DNA from: Fermentimonas sp. | GTDB lineage: Bacteria; Bacteroidota; Bacteroidia; Bacteroidales; Dysgonomonadaceae | Reading direction: 5' to 3' | Assembly: GCA_028709385.1 (NCBI GenBank) | Contig: JAQVXD010000018.1 | Location: 1 to 45,459 of the forward strand | DNA: 45,459 nucleotides | Shown: positions 7,695 through 16,115 of the stretch, piece after piece | Position numbering within the stretch: the stretch's first letter is position 1 | How the letters are laid out: each line of letters begins with the position of its first letter | Notes under the pieces: generated by a model | Told to the model about the DNA's origin: nothing | What the model saw: the letters and a program-made list of their open reading frames with translations, nothing else | Databases searched by the model: none | Position numbers and translations under genes: made by a program

Positions 7695-9572
7695 ATGATA
7701 AGACTGTTATCAGCTGTACTAATTGTCACCTTGCTGGTTTCCTGCGAATTTAACAGTGATAAAGAGTTTTTCCGTGAAATTGAAAAGCCGGGTGAGATAA
7801 TGGTTGGGTTAGACCTTGCAGGTATTAATCCGGGCGATCCAATTTATATTTATGATGATACCAAGGTTTTCTTTACTCTAAACAGCGCAGGGAAAAAAGT
7901 TCTGAGCCAGGAAATATCGGTTAACGGTGAAATTTTATATCTGACAGGTGGTAGTTATTTAACCATTTTTAAAGATAACCTGGCAAGGAATGGCGAAAAT
8001 AGTCTGAAGCTGACTTTCAGACTCAAAACCGGTTCGGGCAGTCTCGCTGATATAATGGATGCTGAATATTATGAAGGGGAGTTTGTTTTTCGGCTTATTC
8101 CTGTGGATAATGCTCTGGATTTGAGTATCAGGCAAGGAATTACCAATGATGGCCATTTTATGCTGGAGTGGAACAAGCCTTCTTTCGAACAGCTGGATAT
8201 TGCAAACTATGTCATAAAATTTAAGGATTTCAGAGGTGTGGATCAGGAAGAGCTTCTGGATGGTTCAGCCACATCTTTTGTTGATAAGGATTATGTTGGC
8301 GGTTACAGGTCATACAGCATCACCATGAAATTTGAGGATGATAAGATAAAGGATAAAACTGTGTATTACAATATGAGCTACAGTGGTATGACAAGTGACG
8401 ATATTAATATAATGTTTGAGGACCTTGTTTCTACTAAAATTTCATGGAAGGCAAATAAATACAGGTGCAAATACTTTATTTTACACAACAGAAATGACAA
8501 GGTAGTCGGATCTGCTCCTTTTGAATCTCCGGAAGTTGTTTTGCAGGCACCGGTTTTTCCTGAAGAGAGCGGATTTTATACTGTTATTGTGGCACCCTAT
8601 AATTATGTTGATTCAGATATATCATACAGCTCCGGCGGAGTAGAGAAGTTTTATAAATATGAAGCACCGCCTTCGCCTCTGGGTATGACTGTGAATAGTT
8701 ACAGTATTGAGGATGTGTTGATTTACGGTCGTACAGGCAACACGGTAAAGGTGGCTGATGCCAAAACCTTTAAAACAATAAAGAGCATAGATTCACCCTA
8801 TTTTGAAAATATGACCTCTTTTTCGGTTTCCCCCAACAGCAATAAGTTTTTGCTGTTTATAGGTTATAACTGGGGGTATGGGATAGATAATCAGATTTAT
8901 ATGTATGATGATAAAAATAATATAACCGGTACCCCGAAAGAGGTAAAGAGTCCGAAAGCCGAATCAAGGTATCAGAGGGTAGTTCTGGTGGATGATAACC
9001 TGATATTTATTGCCAATTCACATGAGACAGACGGAGTGCATTCTTATTACAGTTTGATTAATGCTGACACCGGAGACAGTATAGAAACCCTGGAGACTAA
9101 CCTGTATAATAATATTGATTTGTCATACGACGGGAGAAGGCTTGTAATGACCGACAGGGCAGGTTTTTTTGTTAATATTTATGATATAAAAGAGACGGGT
9201 TTTGAATTGTATAAGTCGATTCCTCTGGAGCATTTTTATAATCCTGATGATCTGCTGTTTTGTACAATTAATCCAAAGGATTCTGATCAGGTTATATTCA
9301 GTTCAACGACTGCAGAAAAGGTACTGGTTCTGGATATTGCAACAGGTGAATCGGTTTACATTAACGGCAGCTTTGAGTATGTGGACCCTTTTACCGGCAG
9401 GATTTATAGTTTTGATGACGACTGGGATAACAACAAGCTTATGAATGTTTATAACAGCTCGGATATTACGACGCCGGCTTTTAGTTTCAGAGCGTGGTCA
9501 TATGATATAAATGCATATAATGACTTTATTATGATGTATCAGGGAGGTCTTAATATCTCAAAATATTTTTAA
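7695..9572 (+). CDS. Lipoprotein with fibronectin-III-like and beta-propeller-like regions
   Basis: The product has 625 residues and begins with a lipoprotein signal peptide whose lipobox LLVSC puts the lipidated Cys at 17. A segment around 140-230 (HFMLEWNKPSFEQLDIANYVIKF) resembles a fibronectin type III fold. The part from about 330 to the end has repeated short blocks such as SVSPNSNKFLLFIG and LSYDGRRLVMTDRAG, typical of WD40-like or YVTN-type beta-propellers. It is probably exposed at the outer membrane or in the periplasm. No enzyme motif was recognised. The next gene starts 2 nt after the stop, so the two are translationally close and probably act together. The specific function is unknown. 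Confidence 0.8.
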   Translation: MIRLLSAVLIVTLLVSCEFNSDKEFFREIEKPGEIMVGLDLAGINPGDPIYIYDDTKVFFTLNSAGKKVLSQEISVNGEILYLTGGSYLTIFKDNLARNGENSLKLTFRLKTGSGSLADIMDAEYYEGEFVFRLIPVDNALDLSIRQGITNDGHFMLEWNKPSFEQLDIANYVIKFKDFRGVDQEELLDGSATSFVDKDYVGGYRSYSITMKFEDDKIKDKTVYYNMSYSGMTSDDINIMFEDLVSTKISWKANKYRCKYFILHNRNDKVVGSAPFESPEVVLQAPVFPEESGFYTVIVAPYNYVDSDISYSSGGVEKFYKYEAPPSPLGMTVNSYSIEDVLIYGRTGNTVKVADAKTFKTIKSIDSPYFENMTSFSVSPNSNKFLLFIGYNWGYGIDNQIYMYDDKNNITGTPKEVKSPKAESRYQRVVLVDDNLIFIANSHETDGVHSYYSLINADTGDSIETLETNLYNNIDLSYDGRRLVMTDRAGFFVNIYDIKETGFELYKSIPLEHFYNPDDLLFCTINPKDSDQVIFSSTTAEKVLVLDIATGESVYINGSFEYVDPFTGRIYSFDDDWDNNKLMNVYNSSDITTPAFSFRAWSYDINAYNDFIMMYQGGLNISKYF

Positions 9573-9574
9573 TC

Positions 9575-10249
9575 ATGAAGCGGCTTTTGATTGTTGTTCT
9601 TTGCAGTTTTTGCCTCTTTGGACTGAAGGCGCAGTTCAGACTGGATTATCATGCTTCTTATGCCTCTTATAATATGAGTGACATGAGTGATCTGATGCAG
9701 ACTATCAAGTCGGGCGAGCCCTTTAAAAGTTTCGGGATGGAGATTGTGGAGGACTTCCCTGCATATATTGCACATTCTGTGAATGTCGGTTACAGACTCA
9801 ATCGTCATGAGTTTGGAATTAAAAGCGGTTACTATTCTACAGGCGGGAAAATTTCGGTAGGCGATTACTCGGGGAAGATAAATGTTGCGCTCACAACCAA
9901 CGGATACAGAGAGGGTTTGTATTACCGGAATTATTTATATACCTTTAAAGACAGATTCTCGCTGTGGGGTGAAGTGTCGCCGGCGATAATTATTTCCACC
10001 CTGAACATTGAAACCGTACTTACGGATGTTGATATCAGTGAGGTGATGGAAGAGGCTGATTATAATATGAATGCCTATTCTGTGCTTTTGCAGCTGGGAG
10101 GTAAATATTATATTAACAGGGTGATCAGTCTGGATTTATCAGGGGGTTACGAAATTTCGAGCCGAGGACAGAATGATCGTCTTATTGGTTCGCCCAGGCC
10201 GGATTGGAGCGGATTAAGACTCACTGGAGGAGTGGGATTTTCTTTTTAA
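9575..10249 (+). CDS. Putative outer-membrane beta-barrel protein
   Basis: The product has 224 residues. A signal peptide (MKRLLIVVLCSFCLFGLKAQ) ends with the AQ typical of Bacteroidota signal peptidase I sites. The mature part shows alternating hydrophobic and aromatic strands and ends in GGVGFSF, a terminal phenylalanine as in Bam-inserted barrels. The size suggests 8-10 strands. It is co-transcribed with the upstream lipoprotein (2-nt gap) and may anchor or partner with it. The family was not identified. Confidence 0.75.
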   Translation: MKRLLIVVLCSFCLFGLKAQFRLDYHASYASYNMSDMSDLMQTIKSGEPFKSFGMEIVEDFPAYIAHSVNVGYRLNRHEFGIKSGYYSTGGKISVGDYSGKINVALTTNGYREGLYYRNYLYTFKDRFSLWGEVSPAIIISTLNIETVLTDVDISEVMEEADYNMNAYSVLLQLGGKYYINRVISLDLSGGYEISSRGQNDRLIGSPRPDWSGLRLTGGVGFSF

Positions 10250-10294
10250 TAGATATTATTTATGGTGATATGCAAAGAATCTATCAATAATATG

Positions 10295-10324
10295 TTGTAT
10301 AACATGTTTTTTGTTGTATCTTTG
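10295..10324 (+). promoter_or_regulatory. Predicted promoter upstream of small ORF
   Basis: TTG (10295-10297), a 19-nt gap and TATCTTTG (10317-10324) form a good promoter. Its transcript would carry a leader of about 130 nt before the small ORF at 10461. Confidence 0.6.
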
Positions 10325-10460
10325 TATTGATTTAAATGGCAAGCGAGTTATTTAGAATCATCAATAGGTTATCAATTACATACTGAATGGCTTCTTAAAT
10401 AGACGGTTGCCGATGAATCATAATCATAAATCATTAAATATGAAAATGAAAGGAATTATT

Positions 10461-10607
10461 ATGACAATCAGAAACCTAACCACAGAAGAGATTTTGGGTC
10501 AGATAAAATATCTGGAACAAAACATTTCAAACGGGTCTGTTTCTTATCGTACAAACAGGTTGAACAGACTCCGTACGTTGAAAGCAAGGTTGCGCTACGC
10601 AAGCTGA
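10461..10607 (+). CDS. Small basic protein, unknown function
   Basis: This is a 48-codon ORF. The chosen ATG has AAAGGA 6 nt upstream, a rare clear Shine-Dalgarno in this window; in-frame ATGs at 10440 and 10446 are alternatives. The product starts MTIRNLTTEEILGQIKYLEQ and ends in an arginine- and lysine-rich helix (NRLNRLRTLKARLRYAS), so it is strongly basic and mainly helical. It has no signal peptide. It has its own promoter and a structured 3' flank. I do not recognise the family. It may be a small nucleic-acid- or ribosome-binding protein, but that is only a guess from charge. Confidence 0.5.
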   Translation: MTIRNLTTEEILGQIKYLEQNISNGSVSYRTNRLNRLRTLKARLRYAS

Positions 10608-10619
10608 TTAACTTCAGAG

Positions 10620-10672
10620 CGTCTAACAGGAGCAGAAAGCAGGAAAGGCCTGCAAGTATGCTGATGCAGACG
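10620..10672 (+). other. Structured RNA segment after the small ORF
   Basis: CGTCT (10620-10624) can pair with AGACG (10668-10672), enclosing a hairpin GCAGG (10639-10643)/CCTGC (10649-10653). It may be a 3' UTR fold or part of a small RNA. Confidence 0.35.
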
Positions 10673-10755
10673 GGAGTTAATTAATTATTGAAGTTTGGTG
10701 ATTAAATTGATCGCTGAAGCTTTTTTTTTGAACATACATTTTATAAAATATATTT

Positions 10756-10785
10756 AAAAGCTGCCCTTTGGGTGGCTTTTTCTAT
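10756..10785 (+). terminator. Intrinsic terminator
   Basis: AAAGCTGCCC and GGGTGGCTTT pair over ten positions (two G-T pairs) around the loop TTT, followed by more Ts. It ends the transcript carrying the small ORF. Confidence 0.85.
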
Positions 10786-10833
10786 TTGTAGTCATTTTCT
10801 CATTTTTTATGACTTTATTTCACTAAACAACAG

Positions 10834-10861
10834 TTGTGAATGTGATTTTTGTTTATCTTTG
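10834..10861 (+). promoter_or_regulatory. Promoter of aspartate aminotransferase gene
   Basis: TTG (10834-10836), 17 nt, then TATCTTTG (10854-10861). The flanking GTTGTGAAT is the same nonamer as the start of the CRISPR repeat. Confidence 0.65.
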
Positions 10862-10890
10862 TCTGAATTACTAATCAAAATAACAAAATT

Positions 10891-12084
10891 ATGGATTTAT
10901 TGTCTGCCCGATTATCTGCTTTATCGCCTTCTGAAACTTTCGCAATGGCACAAAAGAGCAATGAACTGAAAGCTCAGGGAATTGATGTTATTAATATGAG
11001 TGTGGGGGAACCTGACTTCTTTACTCCTGACCATATAAAACAGGCTGCCAAACAGGCAATAGATGATAATTTCTCGTTTTATTCTCCCGTAGCAGGATTC
11101 CCTGATCTGAAGAAAGCAATTTCTGATAAACTGAAGAGAGAAAATTATTTGGAGTATACTCCGGCACAAATTGTTGTTTCCAACGGTGCAAAACAGTCGA
11201 TTTGCAACGTAATACTTTCCATTGTAGGAAAAGATGACGAGGTGATAATTCCCGCGCCCTACTGGGTGAGCTATCCCGAAATGGTGAAACTGGCTGACGG
11301 TAAACCTGTTTATGTTTATGCCGGGATAGATCAGGATTTTAAAATTACTCCGCAGCAGCTGGAGGAGGCTATAACTGACAAAACAAAGGCGCTGATTCTG
11401 TGTTCACCTTCCAACCCAACAGGAAGTGTTTATACTGCCGAAGAGCTGAAGGCAATGGCTGAGGTGCTTGAAAGACACCCGAATGTCATTGTTATTGCAG
11501 ACGAAATTTATGAGCATATTAATTATATAGGAAAACATGAGTCAATAGCTCAGTTTGATAATATACGTGAAAGGGTAGTTGTAGTTAACGGGGTATCAAA
11601 AGGTTATGCGATGACAGGCTGGCGTATCGGCTGGATTGCAGCTCCTCAGTGGATCGCATCTGCCTGCAGTATGCTGCAGGGACAATATACCTCAGGCCCC
11701 TCTTCTGTAGCGCAGAAGGCTGCTGTTGCCGCATATAACGGCGACCAGACATGTGTGTCTGAAATGGGTGCTGCTTTCCACAGACGCAGAAACCTGATCG
11801 TGGAATTGCTTAAAGAGATTCCGGGACTGAACGTGAACAACCCGATGGGTGCATTCTATATTTTCCCCGAGTGTAAGAGTTTTATCGGTAAATCATATAA
11901 CGGTAAAACTATGGGAAGTGCTACCGACATAGCCATGTATCTGCTGGAAGAGGCGCATGTGGCTTGTGTGGGAGGTGATGCTTTCGGGGCTCCGGGATGT
12001 ATTCGTATCTCTTACGCAACTTCAGATGAAAATATTAAGAATGCTGTGGCAAGAATAAAAACAGCATTGGATAAATTATCCTAA
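10891..12084 (+). CDS. aspC: Aspartate aminotransferase, PLP class I
   Basis: This 397-residue class I aminotransferase has the PLP-lysine at 237 (GVSKGYAMTGWRIGW), the substrate carboxylate-binding Arg372 (CIRISYATS), and the NPTGSVYTAEEL and DEIYEH cofactor motifs. It interconverts aspartate and 2-oxoglutarate with oxaloacetate and glutamate in the cytosol. Sequence features such as the SARLSALSPSETFAMAQKSNEL start fit the Bacteroidota/thermophile-type (AspAT Ib) branch, which can include prephenate or broad aromatic activity. The gene is monocistronic, bounded by its own promoter and a strong terminator. The symbol is the general one for this activity. Confidence 0.92.
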   Translation: MDLLSARLSALSPSETFAMAQKSNELKAQGIDVINMSVGEPDFFTPDHIKQAAKQAIDDNFSFYSPVAGFPDLKKAISDKLKRENYLEYTPAQIVVSNGAKQSICNVILSIVGKDDEVIIPAPYWVSYPEMVKLADGKPVYVYAGIDQDFKITPQQLEEAITDKTKALILCSPSNPTGSVYTAEELKAMAEVLERHPNVIVIADEIYEHINYIGKHESIAQFDNIRERVVVVNGVSKGYAMTGWRIGWIAAPQWIASACSMLQGQYTSGPSSVAQKAAVAAYNGDQTCVSEMGAAFHRRRNLIVELLKEIPGLNVNNPMGAFYIFPECKSFIGKSYNGKTMGSATDIAMYLLEEAHVACVGGDAFGAPGCIRISYATSDENIKNAVARIKTALDKLS

Positions 12085-12106
12085 AAGAATATTTTAGTAT
12101 CAAAAT

Positions 12107-12137
12107 AAAACCCGGTTCAACCAACGAGCCGGGTTTT
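12107..12137 (+). terminator. Intrinsic terminator after aspC
   Basis: AAAACCCGGTTC and GAGCCGGGTTTT form a 12-pair stem (one T-G pair) with a 7-nt loop and flanking A and T runs, so it can act on both strands. Confidence 0.92.
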
Positions 12138-12151
12138 CTATTTTTTATTAT

Positions 12152-12159
12152 TACCTTTG
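12152..12159 (+). promoter_or_regulatory. Predicted -7 element for ileS
   Basis: TACCTTTG, the same octamer as in the CRISPR repeat, lies 31 nt before the ileS ATG. No clear -33 element was seen. Confidence 0.55.
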
Positions 12160-12190
12160 CACATTATTTTTCAAAGGGTATAATTAATTG

Positions 12191-15100
12191 ATGATGAGTA
12201 AAAAATTTCCTGAACACAGCCACTTAGATCTTTCAGAAGTGAACAAGGAGATACTGAAAGAGTGGGATGAAAAAGATATATTTAAACGGAGTTTAGAAAT
12301 TCGTGAAGGGCAGCCTGACTTTGTATTTTACGAAGGTCCGCCATCTGCAAACGGTATGCCCGGTATTCACCATGTTATTGCACGTTCAATTAAAGATATA
12401 TTTTGCCGTTACAAAACCATGAAAGGTTTTCTGGTAAACAGGAAAGCCGGATGGGATACTCACGGTCTACCCGTGGAGCTCGGAGTTGAGAAATCTCTGG
12501 GAATTACGAAAGAGGATATAGGAACTAAAATTTCAGTTGAGGAATATAACGCTGCATGTCGTACCGAGGTGATGAAATACACCAAAGAGTGGGAGGATCT
12601 TACACGTCAGATGGGTTACTGGGTGGATATGAGCGATCCTTATATTACATATGACAACCGTTATATCGAGACATTGTGGTATCTTCTTAAAGAACTGTAC
12701 AACAAGGGTTATCTTTATAAAGGTTACTCTATTCAACCATACTCTCCCGCTGCAGGAACCGGATTGAGTACGCATGAGCTAAATCAGCCGGGTTGTTACA
12801 GGGATGTAAAAGATACTACCTGTACGGCTCAGTTTAAGATTGTTGAACCGCTGGCAGAATGGTCGGAATTTGGAGAGCCGTTTTTCCTTGCATGGACAAC
12901 AACTCCCTGGACGTTGCCCTCAAATGTTCTGCTTGCAGTAGGTAAGAATATTGAATATGTGGCAGTTCAGACTTTTAATCAGTACACCGGACTGCCTGTT
13001 ACTGTTGTGCTGGCCAGGAACCTTTTGAATGTTTATTTCCCTGAGAAAAACAGTAAGCTGTCGTTTGAAGACTATAAGTATGGAGATAAAGATATTCCAT
13101 ACCGTGTGCTTGATAAAGTATGGAAAGGCGGGGAGCTGTCGGGAATACATTATGAACAGCTGATCCCCTGGGTGAAGGCATCTGATAATGCTTTTAAGGT
13201 GGTTACGGGAGATTTCGTGACAACTGAAGACGGTACGGGAATTGTGCATATTGCTCCTACATTTGGAGCTGATGACATGAAGGTTGGGAAAGACAATGAT
13301 GTGGAAGGTCTTATGCTAAAGGATAAAGATGGCATTCTTCGTCCGATGGTTGACCTGACAGGAAAATACTTCCGGCTTGAAGATCTTGATCCGCAATTTG
13401 TTGAAAAGAATATGAATGCGGATCTGTACGGTGAATATGCCGGCAGGTACGTGAAAAATGAATATGATGAGTCGCTGTCTGAGAAAGATGCAACTCTGGA
13501 TGTGGATCTTTCTGTGATGCTGAAACTGCAGAATCGTGCATTCCGTATAGAGAAACAGGTGCATAATTATCCCCATTGCTGGCGAACAGATAAGCCTGTA
13601 TTATACTATCCGCTTGACAGCTGGTTTATACGTACAACCGCCTGCAGGGAGAAAATGATTGAGCTTAACAACACGATAAACTGGAAACCGCAGTCGACAG
13701 GTACCGGCCGTTTTGGCAAGTGGTTGGAGAATTTGCAGGACTGGAACCTGAGCAGAAGCCGTTATTGGGGAACTCCTCTTCCGATCTGGCGAACAGAGGA
13801 CGGTAAAGAGGAAAAATGTTTAGGTTCAGTAAAAGAGCTGTATCAGGAGATGCAGAAATCACTGGTTGCAGGTGTTATGACAGAGCTGCCCTGGGAAGGG
13901 CTTGATCTGAATGATTACGAAGATCTTGAGTATGATAAGATAGACCTCCACCGTCCTTATGTCGATAATATTGTGCTTGTTTCGGATAGCGGGAAACCGA
14001 TGTATCGCGAAACGGACCTTATTGATGTCTGGTTTGACAGTGGTGCAATGCCCTTTGCACAGGTGTTTTATCCCCATATACCTGAAGAGGATTTTCATAA
14101 GGTGTTCCCTGCTGATTTTATAGCGGAAGGGGTGGATCAGACACGCGGCTGGTTTTATACACTTCACGCAATAGCTTCAATGGTAAAAGGGAGCGTTGCA
14201 TTTAAGAATGTTGTTTCAAACGGACTTGTGCTGGATAAGAATGGCAATAAAATGTCGAAGAGGCTCGGTAATGCCGTAGACCCGTTTTCAACGATAGATA
14301 AATATGGTTCTGATCCGTTGCGCTGGTATATGATTACAAATGCTGCGCCATGGGAGAATCTGAAGTTTGATGTTGAAGGTGTTGAAGAGGCACGCAGGAA
14401 ATTCTTCGGTACTCTTTACAATACTTATTCATTCTTTGTGCTGTATGCTAATGTGGACGATTTCCGTAATCAGTATCCTCAGATACCTGTTGAAGAGCGT
14501 CCTGAAATTGACCGTTGGATAATTTCGCTGCTTAACACGTTGGTGAAAGAGGTTGACCAGGGTTACGAAAATTATGAACCTACCAAAGCTGGCAGGGCTA
14601 TAAATGATTTCGTGAACGATAATCTGAGTAACTGGTATGTGCGTCTCAACCGTAAACGTTTCTGGGGCGGCGAAATGACTGATGATAAATTGTCGGCGTA
14701 TCAAACTCTTTATCAGTGTCTGGTTACAATTACAAAACTCATGTCACCTATAGCACCTTTTTATGCTGACAGGCTGTATCTGGATTTAACATCGGTAGCC
14801 AGCGAAAAGGGAGCAGATTCTGTTCATTTAACCGATTTTCCGAAAGTTGATGAGAGCTTGATAGATGAGCAGCTTGAAGATCAGATGTATCTTGCACAGA
14901 CAGTATCATCTATAGTACTTGCACTGCGCCGAAAAGTAAATATCAAGGTTCGACAGCCACTCACAAAGATAATGATACCGGTTGCTGATGATAATCAGAA
15001 GAGCAATCTACAATCAGTAGAGCAGCTGATCCTCAATGAAGTAAATGTTAAGGAGCTGGCTTATGTTGATTCCACAAGTGAGATTCTGGTAAAAAGAGCT

Positions 15101-15610
15101 AAGCCTGACTTCAAGAAACTGGGACCCAGATACGGAAAAATTATGAAGCAGCTGGCAGTTAAAATTCAGGAGCTTGAAAATAAAGATATTCAGGAACTTG
15201 AGAAAACCGGTTCATATTCACTACAGATAGAAGGGCTGGAGGTAGTAATCGGTCTAGACGATGTGGAGATAATTTCAGAAGATATTCCCGGCTGGCTTGT
15301 AGAGAATGAGGGCAGACTTACTGTTGCACTGGATATTACTATAACGGATGAACTTCGCAAGGAGGGTATTGCCCGTGAGCTGGTCAACAGGATTCAGAAC
15401 CTCAGAAAAGCGAAGGGTTTTGAAATAACTGACAGGATATTTGTAAAAATAGTGTCAAACAGTGCCACAGATGAATCTGTAACTGATTATTCAGATTATA
15501 TCAGGAATCAGGTGCTTGCTGATGATATACTGATTGTAAATGAGCCGCTTGAAGATGAAATAGAAATTGATGATATATCATTGACTGTCAGTATTCATAA
15601 AAACAGTTGA
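12191..15610 (+). CDS. ileS: Isoleucyl-tRNA synthetase
   Basis: This class Ia synthetase has 1139 residues counted from the first ATG (a second ATG follows immediately; a TTG precedes it). The HIGH-type motif is GIHHV with His60-His61, and KMSKR is at 687-691. YEGPPSANGMPGIHH, the editing-domain block TTTPWTLPSN and TRGWFYTLHA fit IleRS. The length of about 1140 and the lack of a C-terminal zinc-binding cysteine pair place it with the eukaryote-like IleS2 form rather than the E. coli-like form. IleS2 enzymes are often less sensitive to mupirocin, though that is only an expectation here. It heads a run with the TraR/DksA-like gene and lspA. Confidence 0.97.
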   Translation: MMSKKFPEHSHLDLSEVNKEILKEWDEKDIFKRSLEIREGQPDFVFYEGPPSANGMPGIHHVIARSIKDIFCRYKTMKGFLVNRKAGWDTHGLPVELGVEKSLGITKEDIGTKISVEEYNAACRTEVMKYTKEWEDLTRQMGYWVDMSDPYITYDNRYIETLWYLLKELYNKGYLYKGYSIQPYSPAAGTGLSTHELNQPGCYRDVKDTTCTAQFKIVEPLAEWSEFGEPFFLAWTTTPWTLPSNVLLAVGKNIEYVAVQTFNQYTGLPVTVVLARNLLNVYFPEKNSKLSFEDYKYGDKDIPYRVLDKVWKGGELSGIHYEQLIPWVKASDNAFKVVTGDFVTTEDGTGIVHIAPTFGADDMKVGKDNDVEGLMLKDKDGILRPMVDLTGKYFRLEDLDPQFVEKNMNADLYGEYAGRYVKNEYDESLSEKDATLDVDLSVMLKLQNRAFRIEKQVHNYPHCWRTDKPVLYYPLDSWFIRTTACREKMIELNNTINWKPQSTGTGRFGKWLENLQDWNLSRSRYWGTPLPIWRTEDGKEEKCLGSVKELYQEMQKSLVAGVMTELPWEGLDLNDYEDLEYDKIDLHRPYVDNIVLVSDSGKPMYRETDLIDVWFDSGAMPFAQVFYPHIPEEDFHKVFPADFIAEGVDQTRGWFYTLHAIASMVKGSVAFKNVVSNGLVLDKNGNKMSKRLGNAVDPFSTIDKYGSDPLRWYMITNAAPWENLKFDVEGVEEARRKFFGTLYNTYSFFVLYANVDDFRNQYPQIPVEERPEIDRWIISLLNTLVKEVDQGYENYEPTKAGRAINDFVNDNLSNWYVRLNRKRFWGGEMTDDKLSAYQTLYQCLVTITKLMSPIAPFYADRLYLDLTSVASEKGADSVHLTDFPKVDESLIDEQLEDQMYLAQTVSSIVLALRRKVNIKVRQPLTKIMIPVADDNQKSNLQSVEQLILNEVNVKELAYVDSTSEILVKRAKPDFKKLGPRYGKIMKQLAVKIQELENKDIQELEKTGSYSLQIEGLEVVIGLDDVEIISEDIPGWLVENEGRLTVALDITITDELRKEGIARELVNRIQNLRKAKGFEITDRIFVKIVSNSATDESVTDYSDYIRNQVLADDILIVNEPLEDEIEIDDISLTVSIHKNS

Positions 15611-15630
15611 GGATTATTTCTTTTATATGT

Positions 15631-15638
15631 ATATTTGC
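15631..15638 (+). promoter_or_regulatory. Predicted -7 element for TraR/DksA-like gene
   Basis: TATATTTG lies 37 nt before the ATG, in the short gap after ileS, so the downstream genes can be transcribed separately. Confidence 0.55.
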
Positions 15639-15675
15639 GAAAGAAAAGGACACACAACCAAATAAATAATTTAAT

Positions 15676-16056
15676 ATGAGTAAAAAGACGAGATACTCAG
15701 CCGAGGAATTAGAAGAGTTCAGGGCTATTATTAATGAAAAACTAGAGGTGGCAAAACAGGAGTACGAAAATTACAGAGCTGCAGTAACAAATGCAGACGG
15801 TAATGATACTATTGACACTTCTCCAACTTATAAAGTACTTGAAGAGGGTGCTTCTACTCTCTCTAAGGAAGAAGCCGGCAGACTGGCACAACGACAGATG
15901 AAATTCATTCAGAATCTTCAGGCTGCACTGGTACGTATAGAAAACGGAACATACGGAATTTGCCGGGAGACTGGTAACCTTATACCCAAAGAGCGTCTCC
16001 GCGCTGTACCGCATGCTACTCTCAGTATTGAGGCAAAATCCAAAAAGAAGAGATAA
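15676..16056 (+). CDS. TraR/DksA family protein with degenerate zinc finger
   Basis: The product has 126 residues. An N-terminal coiled-coil region (about 8-90, SAEELEEFRAIINEKLEVAK...) is followed by the C-terminal family block GTYGICRETGNLIPKERLRAVPHATL. DksA-like proteins bind the RNA polymerase secondary channel and modulate transcription. Only Cys96 is present where classical DksA has a four-cysteine zinc site, so metal binding is likely lost. The coiled-coil tip residues of E. coli DksA (DxxDxA) are not obvious. It lies between ileS and lspA. A stress or growth regulator role is inferred from the family. Confidence 0.88.
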   Translation: MSKKTRYSAEELEEFRAIINEKLEVAKQEYENYRAAVTNADGNDTIDTSPTYKVLEEGASTLSKEEAGRLAQRQMKFIQNLQAALVRIENGTYGICRETGNLIPKERLRAVPHATLSIEAKSKKKR

Positions 16057-16115
16057 TACTCAAAGTATGATAGCATCAGCCATTTTTCCGGAATTAGGTA
16101 TGAATAATTTGATGT

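Noticed and set aside
10772..10969. 65-codon open frame overlapping the aspC start
   Set aside because: It runs through a terminator and the aspC promoter and shares DNA with aspC in another frame.
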